From Marinilabiliales bacterium (GTDB lineage: Bacteria > Bacteroidota > Bacteroidia > Bacteroidales > BM523): a stretch of 5,230 bases of DNA. The position numbers and the translations under genes were made by a program. Numbering within the stretch: the first letter of the stretch is position 1; every line of letters starts with the position of its first letter. The notes beneath the pieces are model-generated. The model had not been told where the DNA came from. It made no database searches and saw nothing but the letters and a program-made list of their open reading frames with translations. The stretch covers positions 1 to 5,230 of the forward strand of contig PKSZ01000152.1 of the NCBI GenBank assembly GCA_002869425.1, written 5' to 3'. Below are positions 1-5,053 of the stretch, in pieces.

Positions 1-7
1 CCGATTT

Positions 8-81
8 TCCTCATTAGCTCAGTTGGTTAGAGCACCTGACTGTTAATCAGGGGGTCCTAGGTTCAAGTCCTAGAGGGGGAG
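8..81 (+). tRNA. tRNA-Asn (anticodon GUU)
   Basis: The cloverleaf can be drawn by hand. The acceptor arm is 8-14 with 74-80, the D-stem GCTC/GAGC encloses an AGTTGGTTA loop, the anticodon stem CCTGA/TCAGG encloses CTGTTAA (anticodon GTT), and the T-stem CTAGG/CCTAG encloses TTCAAGT. The discriminator base is G81, as expected for Asn, and CCA is not encoded (GCA follows), so the tail would be added after transcription. One acceptor pair is wrong: A13 faces G75, and T11-G77 is a wobble. The rest is canonical, so this is probably a working tRNA, although the two acceptor halves look as if they came from different tRNA-Asn genes. Confidence 0.96.
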
Positions 82-94
82 CAAGAAAGATGGG

Positions 95-119
95 AAGCCG
101 CTATTTAGCGGCTTTTTTA
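95..119 (+). terminator. Rho-independent terminator after tRNA-Asn
   Basis: AAGCCGCTA (95-103) pairs perfectly with TAGCGGCTT (106-114), leaving a very small loop, and a run of T follows directly (113-118). It sits 13 bases after the tRNA and should end its transcript. The downstream gene at 136 therefore needs its own promoter or read-through. Confidence 0.9.
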
Positions 120-135
120 TTGATAATACACATGA

Positions 136-435
136 ATGAAAAAGTTTGGTAGGGCATCGGTAATAATAAGTATCGCTTCAATCGTAATGGTACTGTTGTT
201 TGCATTGCTAAGTGGGCTAAGAGTAGATGGCTGGGCACTTATCTTAAATGGTGTGCTGGTTTATGGTCTGCTGTTTGCCTCCATATTTGCTATGTTTACC
301 GCTTTGGTAATGGGAATTGTTGGACTAAGCATAGCAAAGAAAAGAAAAGAACCTATAAAGCTTCATTTGTTTTCCATTATATCTATGTGCATTCTTATGC
401 TGGTGGGTATTTATTTTACATATATAATTGATTGA
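136..435 (+). CDS. Small three-helix membrane protein, unknown function
   Basis: This 99-residue protein is strongly hydrophobic. Predicted membrane segments are about residues 8-28, 34-66 (long; the true helix is probably 44-66) and 77-97. Basic residues cluster at the N-terminus (KKFGR) and at 68-76 (KKRKEPIK), so by the positive-inside rule the N-terminus and the second loop are cytoplasmic and the C-terminus is outside. There is no lipobox, signal cleavage site or catalytic motif, and I do not recognise the family; it resembles the many short DUF-type membrane proteins. The ATG at 136 is chosen because the ATG four bases earlier hits a stop after six codons. No Shine-Dalgarno sequence is visible, and no clear promoter lies between the tRNA terminator and the start. 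Confidence 0.7.
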   Translation: MKKFGRASVIISIASIVMVLLFALLSGLRVDGWALILNGVLVYGLLFASIFAMFTALVMGIVGLSIAKKRKEPIKLHLFSIISMCILMLVGIYFTYIID

Positions 436-439
436 CCAT

Positions 440-473
440 GTTTCCCTGATAGTTATCAGTGCTAGAGGGGAAC
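440..473 (+). repeat. Palindromic intergenic element (nested hairpin)
   Basis: The 14-base palindrome CTGATAGTTATCAG (446-459) lies inside an outer arm, GTTTCCC (440-446) with GGGGAAC (467-473). The inner hairpin and the full outer stem share base C446, so the two folds compete at that point. CTAGAGGGG at 462-470 exactly repeats the 3' end of tRNA-Asn (70-78). The element begins five bases after the stop of the preceding gene and is followed at once by a terminator hairpin. It may be a family of intergenic palindromic repeats, a transcript-end stabiliser or a decayed tRNA-like sequence; these cannot be told apart here. Confidence 0.5.
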
Positions 474-479
474 AGCAAA

Positions 480-505
480 AGTCTCGATATTCGGGGCTAT
501 TTTTA
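480..505 (+). terminator. Terminator after the small membrane-protein gene
   Basis: AGTCTCG (480-486) pairs with CGGGGCT (492-498) through seven pairs, including two T-G wobbles, around loop ATATT. A T-rich run (500-504) follows, and an A-run lies before the stem (477-480). This should end transcription of the gene at 136-435 and separate it from the one at 525. Confidence 0.75.
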
Positions 506-524
506 TAACCTAATAACTTAAAAA

Positions 525-893
525 ATGAGAAAAGTTCTATTTACATTAGCAATTGCGCTTATCGCAAGTTTTTCTTTTGCACAAACAAACCAAGCAAATG
601 AAGAGGCACCAGGACAAGCAAAAATCAAATTAAAAACAGGAACAACTGAGGTTGAAGCAGATCTTGTTATAGAAAACGATAATGTTACCGTTTATCCGGG
701 TGAGCAGATTATTATTACTACAGACGGTACGGATAAGATCATTGCTGTTAAAGGAAATGGTGAATATATTGGTAGAGTTGCAAGCACCGTAAACGTTACT
801 CCTTCTGCTGTTCTGGATAAGGCAGAAATTACAACTGCTGGTGTTGATGTTACCGGTGACAGACCAATAAGTAATGAGCTATACAATAATTAA
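525..893 (+). CDS. Small secreted protein, unknown function
   Basis: The 122-residue product starts with a clear Sec signal peptide: MRKV, a hydrophobic core (5-16), and the SFA|Q cleavage site after residue 19, with Gln at +1 as is common in Bacteroidota. The mature part of about 103 residues is rich in Thr, Val and Ile and alternates in a way that suggests beta-strands (about 32-76). It has no cysteine and no lipobox, so it should be soluble in the periplasm or exported. I recognise no domain. The C-terminal stretch (108-122) is polar and is not a typical type IX sorting domain. It is flanked by terminators on both sides, so it is probably a single-gene unit. The ATG at 525 follows an A-rich leader without a Shine-Dalgarno sequence. 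No TAnnTTTG box is seen upstream. Confidence 0.8.
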   Translation: MRKVLFTLAIALIASFSFAQTNQANEEAPGQAKIKLKTGTTEVEADLVIENDNVTVYPGEQIIITTDGTDKIIAVKGNGEYIGRVASTVNVTPSAVLDKAEITTAGVDVTGDRPISNELYNN

Positions 894-924
894 GGAATGT
901 TGCTGATAATGAGCGAATAAAATG

Positions 925-956
925 AAAGCCTTACAGAAATGTGAGGCTTTTTTGTT
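925..956 (+). terminator. Strong Rho-independent terminator
   Basis: AAAGCCTTACA (925-935) pairs with TGTGAGGCTTT (940-950) over 11 pairs, one of them T-G, closed by a GAAA (GNRA) tetraloop and followed by a T-run through 953. It ends the transcript of the small secreted protein gene. The T-run passes directly into the promoter region of the next gene, leaving little room for an upstream -33 box. Confidence 0.92.
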
Positions 957-962
957 ATTTAT

Positions 963-970
963 TACTTTTG
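963..970 (+). promoter_or_regulatory. Candidate Bacteroidota -7 box (TACTTTTG)
   Basis: TACTTTTG matches the Bacteroidota sigma-70 -7 consensus TAnnTTTG at every fixed base. It ends 10 bases before the ATG at 981, so transcription would begin only a few bases before the start codon. No TTTG-like -33 box is present at the usual 19-21 base spacing; the TTTG at 951-954 is only eight bases away. The box is AT-rich enough to arise by chance, hence the modest confidence. Confidence 0.4.
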
Positions 971-980
971 TACTTAATTA

Positions 981-1586
981 ATGAGGAATATTATACCTTA
1001 CATATTACTTATTTCTATTTTTGTATTTGGTTGCCAAAAAGAAGATACAGAAGAAAAGGTGGATACTTTGCCACTAACAACAGAAGCTCAAATTGCATTT
1101 GGTTATTTGAATGATGTTAGAAATAACCCATCAATCTATTCGGAGGAAATAGGAGTTGATTTAAGTGATGTTGATTCCATTCATCCATTTAATTGGAATA
1201 ACAAGCTTGCTAATGCTGCCCAAAAAAAGGCAGAAGATATGGCAACACGAAATTATTTTGACCATTTCACGCCAGAAGGATTAAGTCCATGTGAATTAGC
1301 AGAACAAGAAGGATATGTATTTCCTGAAGATTGGCCTGATACGGATAAATACAATTACATTGAGTCTATTTCAGGGGGCAGTTCTAAACTAGGCAAAGAA
1401 CACATTATCAACTTAATATTTGATAATGGTCTTCCACATTTTGAGGAAGGAACAAATCACAGAAGCCATCTTCTAGGCATGAAAGAATTCTGGGTTAACC
1501 ATACCGATATAGGCATTGGCTTTGCATACAATGAAGAAAGTGATTATAAGGGATACTTAGTCGTTTTCACTGGTATTCAAGAATAG
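981..1586 (+). CDS. CAP/SCP-domain (YkwD-like) lipoprotein, probably surface-exposed
   Basis: This 201-residue lipoprotein has a hydrophobic N-terminus (4-17) and a lipobox ending FVFGC, with C18 as the lipidation site. The next residues, QKEDTEE, match the QK(D/E)2-type lipoprotein export signal described in Bacteroidota, which suggests it is flipped to the cell surface. Residues about 35-199 form a CAP (cysteine-rich secretory/antigen 5/PR-1) domain. Visible parts are the first helix with LNDVRNNP (43-50), FNWNNKLANAAQKKAEDMA (70-88), DHFTPEG with H95 and E99, IES (127-129) where relatives usually have GEN, and NHRSHLLG (159-166) followed by TDIGIGFAY (175-183). H95, E99 or E128, and H160 or H163 are candidates for the metal/His-Glu cluster. 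Bacterial CAP proteins have mostly unknown roles, and ligand binding or envelope functions are suggested. Enzymatic activity is not established. Its own -7 box and the terminator upstream suggest an independent transcript. Confidence 0.9.
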   Translation: MRNIIPYILLISIFVFGCQKEDTEEKVDTLPLTTEAQIAFGYLNDVRNNPSIYSEEIGVDLSDVDSIHPFNWNNKLANAAQKKAEDMATRNYFDHFTPEGLSPCELAEQEGYVFPEDWPDTDKYNYIESISGGSSKLGKEHIINLIFDNGLPHFEEGTNHRSHLLGMKEFWVNHTDIGIGFAYNEESDYKGYLVVFTGIQE

Positions 1587-1599
1587 TTAATCAAAATAA

Positions 1600-1824
1600 T
1601 CACAAGTGTTTTTTCAACTCATAAATCCGCTTCAAATCCTCAAATAATTGGCTCGAAAACAATCCTGTTAGGGAAGCAAATAAAAATGAAAGCCTAGCAT
1701 AAATTTGAGCCTTTTGTAAGCGAATACGCACATCATTATATTTCTGAATAAATTCCAAAGAAGGTCCTTTTATTTCCTTTGAATAGAATAATAAGTTCGA
1801 AGCGATAATTTTTATTGTACGTTG
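1600..1824 (-). pseudogene. Probable remnant: 3' part of a decayed gene
   Basis: Read on the minus strand, this frame is open for 74 codons and ends with a stop at 1602-1600. It has no ATG. Upstream it is closed by a TAG at 1827-1825, and the only plausible in-frame starts are TTG or GTG well inside. The translation looks like real protein: EFIQKYNDVRIRLQKAQIYA, then a hydrophobic stretch, then FEDLKRIYELKKHL, a likely helical C-terminus. An ATG frame (starting MQNKCSK) begins further upstream but stops after 37 codons in a different frame, which could mark a frameshift. I do not recognise the family. A chance open frame remains possible because the stretch is short and AT-rich. Confidence 0.35.
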
Positions 1825-1841
1825 CTATTTTACTACATTTG
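1811..1841 (+). promoter_or_regulatory. Candidate promoter: TTTA ... TACATTTG
   Basis: TACATTTG (1834-1841) fits the Bacteroidota -7 consensus TAnnTTTG perfectly. TTTA (1811-1814) lies 19 bases upstream, where a TTTG -33 box would be expected, and differs by one base. If this promoter is real, the transcript starts near 1846-1849. The TTG at 1822 then cannot be the start codon of the downstream gene; TTG 1849, or ATG 1957, would be the first usable start. Confidence 0.35.
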
Positions 1842-3534
1842 TTTTGCATTGAAAGAATTGTCAACATATACCTATAAAGGGCTGTTATTGCCAAGCTATA
1901 TAAGAAAGAAAAGCAGCTTTTTTTCCGAATTATGGAGCTTGCTTATACAGAAACTAATGCCCAGGTATTATGAAGACAATGATATTCGTGCTGTCATTCA
2001 CAATAAAGTTAATTATAGAGATCTATGGCATGAAGTAGAGTGCCTGAATAATAAATGTAGAGAAGAAAAACAATCTATAGGAGCTACAATACGTAGGGAC
2101 GCACTTGTTTCTTTTAATGAGTTGGCAAGTATTATCAATGGAGAGCAGCAAAATCTTTATATTAAAGAAAGGCTGGATCGTCTTCAATTGCATAGTGTAT
2201 TCATTAGTGGTATGCCTGAAAGCAAGGATCGTATAGAGATGATTTCCAGGCAATTGGGGTTGCTTCAGGAAAATGTACAGAAAATTAAAAAATCGTTCAA
2301 AAGTTATGGTACAAATGTTCAATTATCCTACAGGCTTGCAAAACTAAATTCAGATGTTGCATTGGCCGGTTATATTTTGCGCTTATGCCATCCAGAAGTT
2401 AAGATAGAAGAAATACAGGAGATACTGGAAGAGCTGATAAGAATAGAAAGAGAAAACAATAAGATAAGTCACTTTATTAAATCCAAGCTAAAAATTCTTA
2501 CAAGAACAATTGTTGAACATAATACAAATACGGGTGGAAAGTACATTGCAGATAACAGAAAGGAGTATTATAAAATACTTTGGGCCAGTATAATAGGAGG
2601 ATTCTTCATTGCGATATTTGCATTGTTTAAGATTTATATAGAATCCTGGGGCTTTTCTTTGTTGGGGGAGGGTCTGCTCTTTGGCTTAAATTATGCCTTG
2701 TGCTTCATTCTTGTTGATCTGCTTGGAGGAATAATTGCAACAAAACAGCCTGCTATGACTGCAAATACATTTTTAAGTAAAGTGGTTATTTATGATGATA
2801 AAAGAAAGACAAGAAAACGAATTGCCGGTCTGGTTGCAGATGTATCTAAGTCGCAATTTATTTCATTTGTTGGTAATCTGAGTCTGGCTTTTATTTTTTC
2901 TTATGCCGTTTCGAAGATTTATGTTCTAATAACAGGAGAAAGCCTTTTTGAACAGGATAAGGCCAAGTATTTGCTTGATAAAAACAATATTAGCATTTCT
3001 TTGGCTTTATTATATGCAGCAATTGCAGGTGTATTTCTTTCTTTGTCTGGGTTTATTGCAGGGTATTTTGATAATGCCGTCCTGTATTTTCAATTACAAA
3101 AGCGTATAGATAAGAATTATGCAGACAGGAAATCATTATCTGTTTTCTATGGGGGATTAATTAAGCGCTTGGGTAAACTTTTTGGTAGTATTAGTTTGGG
3201 ATTCTTTTTAGGATTATCAGGAGCTATCGGTTTGTTTTCTGGGATACCGTTTGATATTCGCCATGTTGCATTTAGCTCTTCCCATATTGCTTATGGCAGC
3301 CAGGTATCTGACATGAGTTGGTTTTCACAGCTCGGGCTAGTTATGTGCTTAAGTATTTTTACGATAGGACTGGTGAATTTTCTGGTAAGCTTTTTAATAA
3401 CTATGGTAGTTGCGTTGAAAGCAAAGGATCTTAAAATGAAAGATATTTTAATGGGATTTTTATATGCAATAAAAGTGTTGATCTTAAAGCCCTGGATCTT
3501 TATTTTGCCCAAAGGTTTTAACTATTTCAAATGA
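1822..3534 (+). CDS. Polytopic membrane protein of the 'site-specific recombinase' family (SpecificRecomb, PF10136)
   Basis: The product is up to 570 residues. The N-terminal half (to about 245) is helical and charged and probably cytoplasmic, with FFSELWSLLIQKLMP at 33-47. The rest carries about seven or eight membrane segments (about 253-272, 281-305, 346-370, 391-415, 451-473, 501-530, 541-562). From memory, family-typical signatures are GGKYIADNRKEYY (238-250), ATKQPAMTA (306-314), GNLSLAF (351-357) and PFDIRHVAFSSSHIAYG (476-492). The family name comes from an early link to recombination in Neisseria, but no Ser or Tyr recombinase motif is visible and the topology argues for a membrane role, so the activity is unknown. 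The start is uncertain: TTG 1822 is the furthest plausible one, TTG 1849 also fits, and ATG 1957 would cut into the family-like FFSELW region. Relatives are, as I recall, about 650-700 residues, so the 5' end may be lost. The C-terminus looks complete. No terminator follows. Confidence 0.85.
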   Translation: MLFYYICFALKELSTYTYKGLLLPSYIRKKSSFFSELWSLLIQKLMPRYYEDNDIRAVIHNKVNYRDLWHEVECLNNKCREEKQSIGATIRRDALVSFNELASIINGEQQNLYIKERLDRLQLHSVFISGMPESKDRIEMISRQLGLLQENVQKIKKSFKSYGTNVQLSYRLAKLNSDVALAGYILRLCHPEVKIEEIQEILEELIRIERENNKISHFIKSKLKILTRTIVEHNTNTGGKYIADNRKEYYKILWASIIGGFFIAIFALFKIYIESWGFSLLGEGLLFGLNYALCFILVDLLGGIIATKQPAMTANTFLSKVVIYDDKRKTRKRIAGLVADVSKSQFISFVGNLSLAFIFSYAVSKIYVLITGESLFEQDKAKYLLDKNNISISLALLYAAIAGVFLSLSGFIAGYFDNAVLYFQLQKRIDKNYADRKSLSVFYGGLIKRLGKLFGSISLGFFLGLSGAIGLFSGIPFDIRHVAFSSSHIAYGSQVSDMSWFSQLGLVMCLSIFTIGLVNFLVSFLITMVVALKAKDLKMKDILMGFLYAIKVLILKPWIFILPKGFNYFK

Positions 3535-3658
3535 TGCAGGATCAAATGGAATTTCTGGGGGATTACATTTTGGCAATTGGCCTGGCAACAGATTATTCTC
3601 CAGTGACAATTTTATAGTGAGATGAATTTTGTAACTTGCAAGAAATAAGATCATACAA

Positions 3659-4447
3659 ATGAAAAATGTTAAGCTGACATTGATTCTTATTTTCTGTTTG
3701 CTATTAAACGCGGGATATTCACAAATTGAATTCTCCGTGGGTTATTCACACACGAAACCAAAATATCCATCATTTACAAGTTTTACGAATTCTATGGTTA
3801 GCTATTATGGCCAGTTTTCGGAAAATATTATACAAGAAGTTGAACCATATTACAACTCTGGCTCTTTACATTACGAAGCTGGATTTCAGCTGCTTTTCAT
3901 GGAACTATTGTTTAGTTATAATAGAGTAAACACGTGTACTTCAATAAAGTATACAACTGGAGATAGGAGACAGTTTGATATAACTCAGAATTGTTTTAAC
4001 ACTGTTGCTGGCTTTGGATATGGAAACGAGTATTTTGGTATTTTTGCAACCGGAGGGTTTTGTTCAGGAGTTGTTAGGGTAGATTCGTATTTCGTTTATC
4101 CGGATGGTACAATCAACAATGGCTATTACTATGGCCTGAATGGCAAATATCGGAGTTATACAACCATTCAAGGTGTTGGAGGGCTTCATGTTTATTTGAC
4201 TGCGAAAAAATTTGGTCTATTTGCCAGGGCAGAATGGTTGGCTGGCGACAATTCTTCAGACCTCAATGATCCACATTACATGTATGTGCTAAAAGGATCC
4301 TTGGACAATTCTTATCTTCCTCAGGAGTACGAAGATTTTGAATATGAGCCTTTTGGTGAAGACGATCAGGTTGTGAAATCCGATCTGAAAGGATTTCGGT
4401 TAACAGTAGGTATTCGATTTCATATACTAAGTGATGAGTGGAACTAA
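3659..4447 (+). CDS. Predicted outer-membrane beta-barrel protein
   Basis: This 262-residue protein has a Sec signal peptide: KNVK, hydrophobic core 6-17, and cleavage AGYS|Q after residue 21. The mature chain opens with IEFSVGYSH, a typical first barrel strand. It continues with alternating, aromatic- and glycine-rich strands, for example LHYEAGFQLLFMELLFSYNR (70-89), TVAGFGYGNEYFGIFATGG (115-133), VGGLHVYL (173-180), FGLFARAEWLAG (185-196) and the closing FRLTVGIRFHI (246-256). A long acidic segment (222-237, EYEDFEYEPFGEDDQ) before the last strand may be a loop. Its small size suggests an 8- to 10-strand barrel. No enzyme motif is seen, and the specific family is not recognised. The ATG at 3659 follows an A-rich leader without a Shine-Dalgarno sequence. 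Its end overlaps the next gene by 14 bases, implying coupled expression and possibly a shared complex. Confidence 0.75.
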   Translation: MKNVKLTLILIFCLLLNAGYSQIEFSVGYSHTKPKYPSFTSFTNSMVSYYGQFSENIIQEVEPYYNSGSLHYEAGFQLLFMELLFSYNRVNTCTSIKYTTGDRRQFDITQNCFNTVAGFGYGNEYFGIFATGGFCSGVVRVDSYFVYPDGTINNGYYYGLNGKYRSYTTIQGVGGLHVYLTAKKFGLFARAEWLAGDNSSDLNDPHYMYVLKGSLDNSYLPQEYEDFEYEPFGEDDQVVKSDLKGFRLTVGIRFHILSDEWN

Positions 4448-4934
4448 ATACATATTGTTGGGAATTATTTTGCTTGGGATAATTGTATTATCCTGTGAGA
4501 AATCCATGAAAATGCAAAATAAGAACTATGGAGGAACCTATAGGGTAGATAGTCTTGTGCATTACAAGTATGACAGCACCGATCAAATCTTTTATTGGTA
4601 TGAATCCGATAAAAACATAGGGAATATTATTTTAAGTTATGACGAGTCTGAATCGACAAATAGCTGTAATTATCTGGGCATAGAAACAGAACTTGAACGT
4701 TATGCTTTTAAATCAATTGAAGATGCAATTTATAGCGATGGAGAAATTTTCTGGTTTAAAGATTCCGGGGATCGTTTAACCTTTTGGTATGTTACAGCAT
4801 ATTCAACAGATGTAGGAGAAATACTTCTGATTACAAATACTGATGATAAAAACCGTGATATCTGGTCTTTTATCTATAATAATGGTTTGGTGCTGATAAA
4901 GGAGGAATGGTACGTAACCCGAACTTCAGATTAA
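4434..4934 (+). CDS. Lipoprotein of unknown function, coupled to the upstream barrel gene
   Basis: Starting at ATG 4434 the product has 166 residues; a GTG one codon earlier (4431) would add one. After MSGTK comes a strongly hydrophobic segment (6-18) and a lipobox VLSC, with C21 as the lipidation site. The next residues (EKSMKMQNKN) lack an acidic run, so there is no obvious surface-export tag and the protein may face the periplasm. The mature part is rich in Tyr, Trp, Asp and Ser, starting GGTYRVDSLVHYKYDS and ending WSFIYNNGLVLIKEEWYV. The spacing suggests an all-beta, lipocalin-like or small sandwich fold, but that is only an impression. The start lies inside the barrel gene (14-base overlap, different frame), so translation is probably coupled. 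A barrel plus lipoprotein pair suggests joint action in the outer membrane. No clear terminator follows. Confidence 0.75.
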   Translation: MSGTKYILLGIILLGIIVLSCEKSMKMQNKNYGGTYRVDSLVHYKYDSTDQIFYWYESDKNIGNIILSYDESESTNSCNYLGIETELERYAFKSIEDAIYSDGEIFWFKDSGDRLTFWYVTAYSTDVGEILLITNTDDKNRDIWSFIYNNGLVLIKEEWYVTRTSD

Positions 4935-4997
4935 TTGTCTTTCTCGCAGAGTCTTTAACATAAGTCACTAATATTCGTTATAACACCTGCATTATTA

Positions 4998-5026
4998 TTT
5001 ATCAATGTATTGTTAATTTTGATAAA
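4998..5026 (+). repeat. AT-rich inverted repeat in the last intergenic region
   Basis: TTTATCAA (4998-5005) and TTGATAAA (5019-5026) are perfect inverted copies separated by 13 bases. The stretch lies 63 bases after the lipoprotein gene and about 28 bases before the insertion sequence end. It could be a weak transcript-end structure or a regulator site, but the stem has a single G-C pair and no T-run, so it is not a good terminator. Confidence 0.3.
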
Positions 5027-5053
5027 AAGTGCAATATAAGTTTATGATATTTG

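Noticed and set aside
692..886. Open frame of 64 codons on the minus strand inside the small secreted protein gene
   Set aside because: The plus-strand frame has a signal peptide, a clean start and a terminator; the minus frame is its shadow and has no supporting signals.
1016..1023. TATTTTTG, a -7 box match
   Set aside because: It is inside the signal-peptide codons of the CAP lipoprotein; such AT-rich matches are expected by chance, and a similar one occurs inside the barrel gene at 4039-4046.
1596..1617. CACAAGTG plus T-run as a terminator for the CAP gene
   Set aside because: The stem would have only three pairs with a two-base loop, too small to form.
1685..1717. AATGAAAGCCT...GAGCCTTTTG resembles the terminator at 921-955
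   Set aside because: The two arms do not pair (AAAGCCT against GAGCCTTT), so no stable stem forms; the likeness is superficial.
2023..2322. Open frame of 99 codons on the minus strand inside the PF10136 gene
   Set aside because: It lies fully inside a conserved coding region on the other strand, and its Cys/Phe/Tyr-rich translation resembles a reverse-strand artefact.
3291..3512. Open frame of 73 codons on the minus strand near the end of the PF10136 gene
   Set aside because: It is the complement of hydrophobic membrane-helix codons in a clear plus-strand gene.
3726..3929. Second plus-strand frame of 67 codons inside the barrel gene
   Set aside because: It lacks its own signals and overlaps the signal-peptide-bearing barrel frame.
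4898..4908. Perfect Shine-Dalgarno-like AAAGGAGGA followed by ATG
   Set aside because: It lies within the lipoprotein coding sequence (IKEEW), the following frame is only a few codons long, and Bacteroidota rarely use Shine-Dalgarno initiation.
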